From: Anas platyrhynchos
Taxonomy: Eukaryota; Chordata; Aves; Anseriformes; Anatidae
Assembly: GCF_047663525.1 (NCBI RefSeq)
Contig: NC_092591.1
Span: 34,443,001 to 34,507,000 of the forward strand
Length of the DNA stretch: 64,000 nucleotides
Reading direction: 5' to 3'
The position numbers were made by a program, and so were the translations under genes. The notes below the pieces were generated by a model. The model ran no database searches. It saw only the letters and a list, made by a program, of their open reading frames with translations, and was not told where the DNA came from. Of the stretch, positions 50,301 through 59,700 are shown piece after piece. Every line of letters begins with the position of its first letter. Position 1 is the stretch's first letter.

Positions 50301-52072
50301 ATCCCAGGTACAGGATCCAGTAGTCTTCACTCATACATCCCAGAATACCTGCCTTTATACAGTGGAATTTAAGTCCTGGAATCCTCTCCACATCTCGCAG
50401 TGGACACAGATGACACATCATAGGCATGCCAGTTTCATTAGAGAAATGTTTACAATAGTAAATAAAAATGCAGCTGCTAAACCATAGGTTTACTGCTAGC
50501 AGGCAAAGGGGCAGCTCAGTAAGAAGAATCAACTTTATCAAGGGAGAATGCCCCCTCGCCTTGTTCTTGCTTCCAAGTGAAAACGCTGCCTACAAATCCC
50601 CTCCTCCTAATTTCAGCCACAGCATCTTGCCAAGTTTGCTATTAAACCCAAAAGTGAATTCCTATCTTTCTCAGGTACTCTTTGCATTTTCCTTCTTTGC
50701 CCAGAAGTGCTCACCCACTGTTGGGAAAAAAGACTTAGACCCTGAACTACAGTCTACTGGAAGAAAAGTTTTATAACCAGTCAGGTGATAACGAGTAGTG
50801 CAAACAGCTCAGTATCACAATAGTAGTGGCAAACACTGGGCTCACTCTAAGCTTACATTGCTTTCAGAATTGTGAAACAGGCTAAACTTTGGAAAATTTA
50901 TTAAAATAGATTAGGTCATACTTAATTCGCCACCAAAGCCGAAGACTGATATGCTTCCCTTCCCTTGATCACTTGCTATTAAAAAGTCAATACAAAATTT
51001 CTCCCTACCAGGCAACACAACCTTGCTTTTTAAGTAGTGCCTATTTTTTTAATGTATTGATTTACATAAGGAGTACTTGAGTGAAAGCATCACATCCTTT
51101 GATTTACTGGTTAATGAAAATCACAGCAGGCTAATATTAGCCTCTCCTACCCTGACTTGCTAAGTAGCGAACAACATTAAAAAAAAAAAAAAAAAACAAC
51201 ACTCAAGCCAGTAACAATCATTTGTATCACAAAGCAAACAGTAGACCAAAGTGGCAGTAAGCCATCCTCAGATATTTAATGGTCACCTCAATTTTAACTT
51301 CCAGATTTATGGTAATGGAAGCAGGTAATCAGATGACAGATCAGATCTTCCAGACAAAGGCTCCTTCTCAAACAGCTAAGTACAATTCAAAATTGAGGTT
51401 ATTGGGCATACCACCTTGTACAATGGACTGATTATAAAGCACCTGAAGGCCAAACACATTGGAAGCGCTTATCAAATGTGGCTGTACTGCATTATGAATG
51501 GGTGTTTAAAGTAATAATCTAAAGCAGACTAAGTAACCATAAAGCCCAATGGGATAAGGTGGACAGGAAAAAGAAAGAGAATGCCAATCAAGGATATTTT
51601 ACAAGAAAATTTTACAAGAAAACATGTAAGCACCATTCTGTCTCTACTACTGAGAAGCCTGATATGCTAGAGTTTCCTCCAAAAAAGTATCAGCTTAATT
51701 GTGTTTCCCAGAACCCAAGGAAACAGAGACCTGCTCTGCATTGTTTCACACAGAACCCAACTTTAGTAAAAAAAAAAAAAAAAAAAAAATCAAATCTACA
51801 TTAGCATTGTCATTATCCAAAATTTTCATCCAACGGTAAATTTTTTGATTAATCACTGAAGAAGCACAGGACTGTTTTTTACATATGTGCACTAACAGGA
51901 AGTCATTGCCAAACAGATCAGCTAAGGAATGCTGTCTCAAAGACAACACAATTGGTCTTACCCGCCAGTGATAAAATCCAGTCTCTCTTCTCTCCTTTCT
52001 TTGGAAAAGCACAGCTGCCAGAAAAGGCAGCACTCTGTGTGGAACCAGACCCCGCAGCACCTCACAGAACAT
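28665..52072 (-). CDS. PLA2G4F: PLA2G4F-like cytosolic phospholipase A2, complete, 20 exons, 852 aa
   Basis: A group IV phospholipase A2, closest to cPLA2-zeta. Such enzymes bind membranes through a C2 domain and cleave glycerophospholipid acyl chains with a Ser/Asp dyad. The exons join to 2,559 bp, close to the 849 aa I recall for human PLA2G4F. Domain order: a short hydrophobic/basic N-terminus (1-37); C2 domain (about 40-150) with likely Ca2+ ligands Asp60, Asp66, Asp116, Asp118 and Asp123; linker (about 160-350); catalytic domain with GSGGGMR (361-367), nucleophile Ser395 in GISGST, and Asp680 in [14 protein letters not shown]-terminal part with [20 protein letters not shown]. The start is ATG 52072-52070: an in-frame TGA lies 24 nt further upstream, and the first exon matches the 37-codon length I recall for human. 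No frameshift or stop is seen. It sits 4.6 kb downstream of VPS39 and upstream of its paralogue. Assignment to F rather than E or D rests on remembered similarity ([35 protein letters not shown]). Confidence 0.93.
28905..28956. repeat. AT simple repeat next to the last PLA2G4F-like exon
   Basis: (AT)n with interruptions, ending about 10 bp upstream of the exon 20 acceptor on the transcribed strand. Confidence 0.9.
30227..30413 (-). CDS. PLA2G4F: PLA2G4F-like exon 19
   Basis: 187 bp encoding [20 protein letters not shown], an acidic stretch, then [10 protein letters not shown] and [20 protein letters not shown]. These match the post-dyad segment of PLA2G4E and F. Donor CCAG|gtaagg. Confidence 0.96.
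30982..31148 (-). CDS. PLA2G4F: PLA2G4F-like exon 18 (catalytic Asp680)
   Basis: 167 bp encoding [20 protein letters not shown] then [20 protein letters not shown]. Asp680 of the DGG motif is the predicted second member of the Ser/Asp dyad. Acceptor gtcttccag, donor GAG|gtgtga. Confidence 0.97.
31455..31649 (-). CDS. PLA2G4F: PLA2G4F-like exon 17
   Basis: 195 bp, residues 595-658. It contains [20 protein letters not shown] and [20 protein letters not shown]. The NFxxGLxLHKDY motif is found in PLA2G4E and F. Acceptor tttctgtag, donor AAAG|gtgaat. Confidence 0.96.
32278..32355. repeat. (TA)n microsatellite, about 78 bp
   Basis: Two (TA)n blocks separated by ttatgtataa, self-complementary overall. 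It lies in a PLA2G4F-like intron, about 140 bp downstream of the exon 16 donor. Confidence 0.95.
32498..32605 (-). CDS. PLA2G4F: PLA2G4F-like exon 16
   Basis: 108 bp encoding [20 protein letters not shown] then [15 protein letters not shown] (559-593). GMWGSAFA is a family landmark. Acceptor cttttgcag, donor ATAG|gtaaga. The long (TA)n tract begins about 140 bp downstream of the donor. Confidence 0.95.
33079..33139 (+). mobile_element. CR1 3'-tail fragment
   Basis: About 60 bp: gttggaactagatgatgcct, tccaacccaagc, then the tail ttctatgattctattattc, an imperfect repeat of the CR1 terminal octamer. It lies in a PLA2G4F-like intron (32606-34584). Confidence 0.75.
34585..34722 (-). CDS. PLA2G4F: PLA2G4F-like exon 15
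   Basis: 138 bp, beginning with [20 protein letters not shown] and containing [10 protein letters not shown] and PEPRICFLQ. The EFTPYEVG and FFMGR motifs are typical of the catalytic domain. Donor CAAG|gtatga. Confidence 0.96.
35927..36041 (-). CDS. PLA2G4F: PLA2G4F-like exon 14
   Basis: 115 bp encoding [30 protein letters not shown] and NISSGDFA. The KLSDQ and QNPYPIY motifs are family landmarks. Acceptor gtaaccag, donor GCAG|gtatga. Confidence 0.96.
36600..36822 (-). CDS. PLA2G4F: PLA2G4F-like exon 13
   Basis: 223 bp, 74 codons (400-473). It contains [20 protein letters not shown] and [17 protein letters not shown]. The TDLWGLLVEY-type motif is a cPLA2 family signature. Acceptor attttcag, donor AAG|gtaaaa. 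Confidence 0.96.
37918..38054 (-). CDS. PLA2G4F: PLA2G4F-like exon 12 (oxyanion loop and catalytic Ser395)
   Basis: 137 bp encoding [20 protein letters not shown] (354-373) through [10 protein letters not shown]. The GSGGG loop with Arg367 and the lipase motif GISGST with Ser395 are the active-site elements of the cPLA2 family and are intact. Donor ACTTG|gtaagt. Confidence 0.97.
38738..38873 (-). CDS. PLA2G4F: PLA2G4F-like exon 11
   Basis: 136 bp, residues 309-353. It contains [20 protein letters not shown] and [12 protein letters not shown]. The RLGFDLC motif and basic helix lead into the catalytic alpha/beta core. Donor GAG|gtatcg. Confidence 0.95.
39813..39850 (-). CDS. PLA2G4F: PLA2G4F-like exon 10 (38-bp microexon)
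   Basis: 12 codons plus two bases, [12 protein letters not shown] (296-307). Acceptor gtgaacacag, donor GAGAG|gtgagt. Found by phase and by the matching 38-bp exon at 2885-2922. Confidence 0.88.
40309..40422 (-). CDS. PLA2G4F: PLA2G4F-like exon 9
   Basis: 38 codons, phase 0 at both ends, residues 258-295. It begins [20 protein letters not shown] and contains [16 protein letters not shown]. Acceptor ttattag, donor GAG|gtaatg. The counterpart in the paralogue (3268-3360) is 21 bp shorter. Confidence 0.9.
41297..41466 (-). CDS. PLA2G4F: PLA2G4F-like exon 8 (linker)
   Basis: 170 bp, residues 202-257. It contains [20 protein letters not shown] and [20 protein letters not shown], ending in TISILQ. 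The VPGAY and FHV motifs recall the same region of mammalian PLA2G4F. Donor CAG|gtaagc. Confidence 0.93.
41760..41826 (-). CDS. PLA2G4F: PLA2G4F-like exon 7 (linker)
   Basis: 67 bp, [20 protein letters not shown] then QQ (179-200). A charged linker after the C2 domain. Acceptor tttcatag, donor CAAG|gtatgt. Confidence 0.9.
42482..42572. repeat. Long inverted repeat / hairpin in PLA2G4F intron
   Basis: Arms 42489-42521 and 42533-42565 with an 11-nt loop (42522-42532). If transcribed from the plus strand, 29 of 33 positions are Watson-Crick pairs, two are G-U and two are mismatches. The inner 11 bp (gttgaaatgca / tgcatttcaac) are perfect. Weaker pairing continues to 42482/42572. On the minus strand the two G-U pairs become A-C mismatches. 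It lies in the intron between PLA2G4F-like exons 6 and 7. Size and shape fit a pre-microRNA-like hairpin or a small inverted-repeat element; I cannot tell which. Confidence 0.85.
43093..43135 (-). CDS. PLA2G4F: PLA2G4F-like exon 6 (43-bp microexon)
   Basis: One base plus 14 codons, [14 protein letters not shown] (165-178). The TNGVLV motif is shared with PLA2G4E and F. Donor GTG|gtgagt. Same length and phase as 5072-5114. Confidence 0.92.
43712..43752 (-). CDS. PLA2G4F: PLA2G4F-like exon 5 (41-bp microexon)
   Basis: 13 codons plus two bases, [13 protein letters not shown]. This is the last C2 beta strand. Acceptor ttttaaag, donor AAATG|gtgagt. The split codon TG|C is Cys164. Its 41-bp length is identical to the paralogous exon at 5546-5586. 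Confidence 0.9.
45186..45314 (-). CDS. PLA2G4F: PLA2G4F-like exon 4 (C2 third Ca2+ loop)
   Basis: 43 codons, residues 108-150, beginning [20 protein letters not shown], with loop aspartates 116, 118 and 123. Phase 0 at both ends, donor GAG|gttagt. It completes most of the C2 fold. Confidence 0.95.
46104..46125. repeat. AT-rich palindrome
   Basis: atgataaaaattttttatcat is a near-perfect palindrome in the intron between PLA2G4F-like exons 3 and 4. Confidence 0.7.
46685..46821 (-). CDS. PLA2G4F: PLA2G4F-like exon 3 (C2 domain core)
   Basis: 137 bp encoding residues 63-107, [20 protein letters not shown] through [20 protein letters not shown]. The NPEWNE motif is a C2-domain hallmark. Donor AAG|gtgagg. 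Ca2+-loop residue Asp66 lies here. Confidence 0.96.
47550..47597 (+). repeat. (TACA)n(TG)n simple repeat
   Basis: tacatatacatacatacata followed by tatgtgtgtgtgtatgtata, in intron 2 of the PLA2G4F-like gene. Confidence 0.92.
47736..47808 (-). CDS. PLA2G4F: PLA2G4F-like exon 2 (C2 domain start)
   Basis: 73 bp encoding residues 38-61, [20 protein letters not shown] then GTDL. This is the first C2 strand and the first calcium loop (Asp60). Acceptor cttttcag, donor CTGC|gtaagt. Same length and phase as its counterpart in the PLA2G4E-like gene. Confidence 0.94.
47809..51961 (-). other. PLA2G4F: PLA2G4F-like intron 1
   Basis: A 4.15-kb intron between the start exon and the C2 domain, the longest of this gene. 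Apart from a poly(A) run at 51769-51789 and a shorter one at 51180-51196, nothing was recognised. First introns often hold regulatory elements, but none can be named here. Confidence 0.75.
51769..51789 (+). repeat. Poly(A) tract in PLA2G4F-like intron 1
   Basis: A run of 21 A, read as T on the transcribed strand, about 170 bp downstream of the exon 1 donor. Confidence 0.9.
51962..52072 (-). CDS. PLA2G4F: PLA2G4F-like exon 1 (start codon)
   Basis: 37 codons beginning [20 protein letters not shown] and ending [17 protein letters not shown]; donor CGG|gtaaga. The hydrophobic stretch [10 protein letters not shown] followed by QRKERR resembles the N-terminus of mammalian PLA2G4F. The Kozak context is weak (ttttttcc before ATG). 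An in-frame TGA at 52099-52097 supports this ATG. A 4.15-kb intron follows. Confidence 0.82.
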
Positions 52073-55000
52073 GGAAAAAAAAAATAGCCTTTTGTCTCAG
52101 TAGAAAACCTGACAAAAAACGCAAAAGAGTCCCTAGATATCTGGCTGTGAAGAGCTGCTTACTACAGGCTTGGTCTGAAGTTTTGCACATGAGCAGGCTT
52201 CGTTCCAACTGTGAGAAGCAGAGGTGTGGCCTGCACTTGCCAAACAACCCAGTTCAAAGCCTCACTGGCAGGTTTTTCAAATGCTGGTGCAAGATAGCAG
52301 CAAAGCAGCACTGGACAGGGAAGCTCTGAGTAGGAGGAAGTACTGCTGTGATTAAGCCACAACCTCACAACTACGAGTCCAGATTTTCTTTGACCTGATT
52401 TAGGACTTTGACTGTTTCAAAACTTTTTCAGATTTCAGCACACCATAAAAGAATATTTTTAAATAGATACAAATTCCCATCTTGCAAGCCTGACGAAAAG
52501 CTGTATTTCTCATTGACTACAGACGTTCAGAGAAGTTTCAGGGAGGCCTGAACTGAGACACTATCATTTGTCCTGTTAGGACTCAGAACGAAAAAAAATC
52601 CAGCACCACATCTAGCCTTGCACTATGTGAGCTGTCTGCATAAATCCATCCTTTATTCTTCCCCTTTCCATGTAGTATTGTCTTGATTCTTCCGCCAAAT
52701 GTTCTTGAAAACTTGTACAACCGATAAGGCCATGGTTCTATGTACTTTAAGAAATATCTCAGTAGCAAAAGAAATTGTTTGCTTTAAGTGATGCTTGTTA
52801 ACAGCTGCTGACAGCTCTCTCATCTGCAGGTTTTTACTGAAGAGTATGAACTGAAGCATCAAACAACTGTTTCAACAGTTAGAAAGTGGTAGCAAACATA
52901 TGAAAGCCAGTAATGTGGCATGACACCAGCACAGACAAATGTGATAACGTGCCACATTCTCAGTAAGGTCTCATTAATTAATCATTTCCTGTCATTACTG
53001 TCATTCACTAGCTTAGAATTTAAGAAAATTAATAAAGCATCAGTGCTGGTATTCGTAGCACAAACAAGTCAGTACTAGTCAGTGAATTCACAGACTTACA
53101 GTCAACGCACAGGCAGAAAGTGAGTACAGTACCATTGCAAAACAGCCAGTAGTTGCATTAAATGGTATGGTAAACACAGCTGAAAAAGCAATTTCTTTGC
53201 ATTTCTCCATATCATTGCACTTAAAGTGAAAGAGAACCCTATTCAGTTATAATAGAAAAATTACAGAACCATAAGCATGATTTAACTAGTATAGCTCATG
53301 AATGCAAATTACAGGAAAACTGAGGCTGCCTCACATAGTAAGCTAACATGGAGAAATCACACATTCTAAACAGAATATTACAAGCAGTACTCAGAACCTC
53401 TGTTTTATCTGGTGACTGCCTGATGCATTTAAACCAGTCTTACCTGCCTTTTCCTGAAGTTCTCTGCCCTCTTCCAATGAAATCTCAGTACAGGGACTGT
53501 ATGTTTATAGAATTTCTCTCTCAAGAACTGAAAGCTCTTTAAAACATATACATAAGAACAGTTTCAGAGTCACATATCATGCACAAACAATGTTTGTGTA
53601 CAGTTTTATATATCTAGATATACTGTTGACAGCCAACTTAATATCAGAAGAGTTGCTTGCTTCTGTCATTTCCTATCCAAATAAGAAAACAAGCAAAGAA
53701 AATGGCATCAAAACATGACACGAGAAAGACGGCCTCACACCTGCTAACTTTATTCCTGCTAGGACTAGTATCCCCACAGTGGTAAAGTAGATGTCTGTCT
53801 ACATTTCATTCAGTTATTTTTCTGTCAGCAATTATGAACGATTCAAACCATTGCTAACCATACTATATAGTACTTAAAATGTGCATGAATAATGCAAGCA
53901 ACCCCTTTTGCTTCCATTAACAGCACTGAAAGGAGAGCTGAAAAGTCAGAAGAGATGAAGATTCCAAAGGACAGTATCAATTTTTATTTATTTTTTGTTC
54001 CCCACAGGTTGGTTTCTACAGAAGTAACAGCATACCCATATGTTCAATTGTCTGTCACAAAGACTCTTCCTCAGAGCCTGTATATCTCCTTCCTATAGGA
54101 TGGGAAAAATGAAGATCTATATTCTAACACTAGGCTAGTCTTTGACCTACACTTCAAGCAACTGCAAATCTGAGAACCTAAACGTTTCCTGATTTAGTCA
54201 CACAGAGATCAATCACCTTCACCCTCAAACAGCATAACACCGCTCAAAAAACATGTCAATGATTTTAGTATTCTCTAATAAGTATGTATTTAATAGTATA
54301 AGACTTTCAAAAACATTATTCAAAGAATACAGAAGTGTTTTAGTAGGATTTTGAGAACATTCACAAGCATATTATAAACTTGTAGATCTAAAAACCAAAG
54401 TTGAGAAGTGGTAACAGCTGTCATATGACATGGTCTCATTTGGATTACATGTTATTAAAGCAGGAGTGATACTGGGAGACCCTCCATCAAGCCTGACTTC
54501 CAGGAGAAAGTGAGGACTAACATATAAAAAATAATCTAGAGCAGCCCAGAAAGCTTAACCTCACAATGACTGAAACACACTGGTTCACAACATTTATTAC
54601 AATCTATTGCTTAAGACAAACCTGCTGTATGGTTAAGTAAATCCAAACCACATTGCAAGAACCAACAAAAATATTACAGCACAAACCACATCTCCGTAAA
54701 AGGTATGCAAGAAAGGTGAACAGAGGCACAACCTTAACCGTGAAAGTAAGAGCACAATGAAGTTCCTCATTTGTGAATACAGCTCTCCTGGTAGCAGATA
54801 ATTAACGTAAATAAAAATCATACTAACAGCACTAAACCTAAGATGGGTAAAAATTAGAGCAATATTGTTGTATCTGTATACAAAGAATACAGGGCCTTGA
54901 TAAATACCCTTCTGTCATTCTCAATGATCTGTAAACACAACTCTCCCGAAACATCCTCCCTCTGTACCTGAACTAGTATATAAAGATCTATACAGAATGT

Positions 55001-56319
55001 GCAAATTGAATATAAGTATTTTTAGGCTCTCTTCTTCAAATAGAAGAAATACAAGGTTAAAAACACCAACACCACCCATCCCCTCTTCTCAGCTTCTACA
55101 GAAAGACATCAGCAGCAATACTGCTCAAGATATCCAAATACAAAAGTAGCAAAACACTGGACCAAGAAATCCAAAGGAATGCACAGCATATAAACAATAA
55201 ATACAAACGTGGAAAAAGAGAAGAACAGTTATCAAGGGAAATTATTAACAGTGATAAATGAAAGTGAATTAGGACTCTTGCCAGCCTACAGCAGATCTGT
55301 TCCTAAAAACACACCCATATAACAATGGCTTAACTAAACTTACGAAGTTAGCTGAGATCCAGTTATACCTCAGGCAGACAGGCTTTATTACTTGATCATT
55401 AAGAGGTGGTATCTGACAGTTATATGTCATGCGCCATATTATTTAATCATTACATATTTATAAGTATTGCTAGACCAGAATGCTTAGAGTCAAAGATCCA
55501 CTCAGTTGGGTTATTTGCTACTGCTGCCTTTTCATTAATGATGCTCAGATTATTTCTGCATGAAACATTTTAATATCCCTACTACCACCTTGCTAGAGAT
55601 TAAAGATTTCAGAAAAAGAAGTTAGACAAAAATATCACAGCCTACAAGGAGTATGGTACAATCCAGTTTTGTAGACCTCTGGCCCAAGTGTAACTTAAGA
55701 ACAGTACCAGCCTGTGCAGACCACAGTTGTTCTAAAGCATTTAAAACAGAGAGATGTTGAAATAGTCTAAATTTTACTTCAGTGCTGGCAAGTGAACCAG
55801 GGACTGAAGAACTTTATATACACACACATCACAAGTGTAGTCTAGAAGCTCAAGCAATAACTGTAGTTCAATCCCTTGAAAAGTTGCTTTACAGGGTGTT
55901 CTTCACTTTTTGATATGAGTGCAGATGTGAACTTAGAACAGTTGCTGAGCTTCCAGAGATGCTAAGAGTGACCATGCAGTGCAGTGCAAACAGCACAGAA
56001 GTTAATTAAATTTACAGCTCTCAAACTAGTTTGTGTTTGTTTGTTGTTTGTTTAAAAAAAAAAAAAAAAAGCAGCTCACCAGTGGTTTCTCCTATTTGCC
56101 TGACAACCTGTTGTGGAAATTCTGTTCATCAGAAGATCAGGTGATAACACTGAACATCAATAAAAACATTCCTTTGGCCAGCATTTAAGTATTCCCATTA
56201 CTGGGATGAAAAATAAAATTATTGTCTAGGTCAAGAAATAGGCACAGAAACCTTCTCTATGCTAAACACCTGGTGATCTCCATGCAATGCTGATACAGCT
56301 GCAAAGACTTCAAAGGAAT
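52073..56319. other. VPS39 to PLA2G4F-like intergenic region
   Basis: About 4.2 kb expected to contain the PLA2G4F-like promoter and any 5' UTR exon. The sequence is AT-rich with no CpG-island character. A poly(A) run is at 56054-56070. No gene, transposon or clear TATA box assigned. Confidence 0.6.
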
Positions 56320-56710
56320 TTTATTTTTTTGAAGAACTATTTACATATAAGACCAAATCACAATGTTGTTACTCCAATGAGGTAAGCTTTATAATAAAGC
56401 TTGACTTGTGAATACCCTACAACTGTCTGTTAACTCACAAGGTTGGAGTGCATTACAAAGCTCACTGCTGATCAGTTTCTATTCTTCATCCGAGAGGTCC
56501 AATGTAGTTTCCAGCACGATAATGACATGGTTAAAGTCAATTTCTAGTAAATCAATACAGCCAGATAGGTACAGTCAGTCCATAGATATAAATTACTTCT
56601 ACCCAGTGTAAGAGAACCTAGAAACAAGACTCAAAAATCTCAGAAGTATCAACTTCTTAAGCCGTCACTTCGGAATTGCATGAGTGTTGGTATTATGGAA
56701 CATGACAAGG
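56320..56710 (-). other. VPS39: Probable VPS39 3' UTR with AATAAA
   Basis: The first AATAAA on the transcribed strand after the VPS39 stop is at 56325-56320, giving a UTR of about 400 bases. The UTR end is inferred from this hexamer alone. Longer forms using later signals are possible. Confidence 0.4.
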
Positions 56711-56786
56711 TCAGGTGTCCAATGTATTAACTTCTTTGGAGCAGAAATAATGCACAACTATTGCATTAGGGTATCGGGCAAATGCA
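56711..56786 (-). CDS. VPS39: VPS39 terminal coding exon and stop
   Basis: 76 bp, one base plus 24 codons plus TGA (56713-56711). It encodes AFARYPNAIVVHYFCSKEVN then TLDT and carries the second half of the zinc-binding motif (HYFC). The acceptor has a long poly-T tract followed by atttcag. My recollection of the mammalian end is EVNPADT, so TLDT looks like ordinary divergence. Confidence 0.94.
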
Positions 56787-59700
56787 CTGAAATAAAAAAA
56801 AAAAAAAAACAGAACACAAAAATCAACAGTAAATATGAACAGTTTTCCCAAACATGCCCTTCAAAGCCTTACTGAACTTTACTGCATTAGAAAAATTCTA
56901 GACAAACAAACCAATACTGCATATGCAAACTTAAATTCTGATACTACAAGCTACACACTAGTGACAAACCTGAATATGCACAACAGTAAGTATATTCAGA
57001 CCTATATTCATTAATATGTTTTGTAAAAAGGATCATTCCCTATCATTGTGAATGCTACTGATATACCACAATGGTTCAAATCAACAAGAATGAATAAACT
57101 GATCGTGTGGCATTCCAATGGAGTTTCAAACAAAAAAGAGAAAAAACACAACTAAAATTTATCTTCTATACCAACCCATAATTATTGAATAGCGTATAGC
57201 AGAAGAATAGTTATTGGCATACAGGTATTAAGTGAATTAGTTCTACTTTTACATAAGATTATTATTAGACTACAAGCAGTAATCAGCTAGAGAACCACAA
57301 AGCTATATAAAGAGCAATTCCACATACATCCTCATTTGAGATTCTTTACATCATCCTCCTTAATTCTAGGTAAAAAGCAGGTAGTAGGCAGTGTTCTTAC
57401 AGAACATTCCAAATTCAGTATGGGAAGTGACTTTTTCCCTTCTAGAATTGCAAAGTAAAATGTTTTAAGAATTTCTCAAGGCATTTTATTCTGCTTTATT
57501 GAAATCAGGATTAAAACTCTTGCAATAAACTTCACTGACTGAACTTTGATGTTTTCCCAGACATTGAGTGATATAATTTTTTAATTTGAACATTCCTCAA
57601 ATTTCTTCCTCATAGTGCTGTTCTCTCTATATATATGCACATTGAGTTTTGCAACATTCTTACTTTAAGTATACAGATTCGTATTCAATTCTGTTTTCCA
57701 AACTCTAAGGCACATGCTCTCTTACCTGTTGCCTATCTTCTTTTTACATACAGTGCAGACCTTCTCCTCTGTAATTATGCACTTTACTTGCTGATGCAAA
57801 ATTCGCTCCTCCTGGACCTATAGGACAAGTAAAAACTTTATCAAAAAGCAATGCCATGCTACAGTTCCTTTCTAGCCTGGTGAAACTGAAAACTGTCAAA
57901 ACATTTGATTTTCAGTGGCTATATCTTTATTAGCAAGTTGTATGCTACAAAAGAAGCAGTTCTGTAGAGCAGAGACCCAAATCCACATTATACATATTCC
58001 AGGATTTTACTTTGACATAGTCTGATCTGCAGATTAAAGCATTCAAACCATTCAAGGGACGTTCAGGCAACTTTAAGTGCACCGTCTGGTTCAGTTTATT
58101 TGAAAGAAATCCAGTCCATGCTCTGAGATCATCCTGCAAAGCACATCAGAGCACAGTGAGTCCAGGGACTCACAAAGGCACAAGCCCCATCCAAACTAAA
58201 ATGAATGCACTTGACATACCCTGAAAAGGGGAATTTTAATTCTATCTTGTACACATCTAATAATTTCAAGTGAACTACAGCACCATCTAGAGGACACACA
58301 CCCCGTTTAAGGAATAGTTGGTTTAATACTGAGCATCAGCTTTAAACACCATTCCAATATATGACGGATGGTAGGTACTTACCCTCAGAAATTCAGCATG
58401 GAGAAGATTCTTGAGTACTTGATTGAATCTCTTTTTTTGGGCATTTTCTTCAAGGACTTTCTCTAGGAAGATTCGAATCTCACTAATCTGTGTATTTGCT
58501 GGTAGAAGGTTTATTGCCTAAAGCAAAATAACCTTAATTAGGATAAATTTTAAAGGAATAGAGAACAAAATAGAAGTTGACACACTTAGCTTTGACAGCA
58601 TTAGTCTGTTCACATGCCTACTCCAGTATCTTCTAACAACAGTACACACACTGAGTCTTTGTTACCTTGGTGGTATCCAGTTTGCTGTGATGCAGCTCCA
58701 ACACCTGCAGAGCAGCCTGCAGATTGGCTTGAGGCTCCAGCACTTCCATCTTGATTGGCCCTAGGCAATGAACACTAGGTGGGGAGAGATACATCCGGAG
58801 AAGGGATAGATAGACCTGTTTCACACAAAAGGAAAGTTTGTGAAACCATTGCACTCATCCACAACCGACAATACTAGTAGAACCCCGAGACAGTACTCAT
58901 GAAGCTGTACCTACTCCATTCAAAACTCTAAAATGGTCATTTAAACAGCTTTCATCTTAAAACTACAAAAAAAAGTACCAAAGATGTTCAAAGCCTTTTA
59001 AGACTTACATTCTATGCTCAAGTTTTTCTATGAAAGTAGTATTTTTTTTTAAACACACCTTCCTCATTTATCTTACATAACACACGCATCTTTAGAAAGC
59101 AATGTCATTGATTTTTAACTTGTGTGTAAATGTAACTGTAATAGGAACACAGTAGGTTTTCATCTGAATTCCAGAAGAAATTTTCTACAGAATATATGCT
59201 CAATTCAAATGATATGGTAACACAACAGAAAATAAAAATCAGTGAAAGCTAGTAAATCCTAACTTCCAAAAGCTTATACATAGTTTCCTACCACCTAAAA
59301 AACTCTGAAGTCTATACAGAGCAAAAACTTTAAATTCCCTAACATGGCACGAACAGTCTAACACAGAAAAGGGAATACGGTAAAGATAAAGCTACTTACA
59401 TCTTTGTTGCCATCTTTGTTTCTGTCGTAATGTTTATGGCAGTAGCTAGAACAGAGAAGAATTACGTAAAATGTAGGGACAAGCTTTAGAACCCAAAGGA
59501 TCATTCCAGAGAAGTTAATATTTAAATGCTTGAATGCTGAGGTCATACACATGAGGTGACCATACTTTCAATTCTGATCAATTGGACCAGGTCACGTAAC
59601 ACTGTGTGCTTTGTGTGACAATGCTGAGAAAAGAGAGGTTTTGTGCAAGTTTCACACTTCCAATCAACTTAAAAAGATTTCGTACAGAAACTAAATTTAA

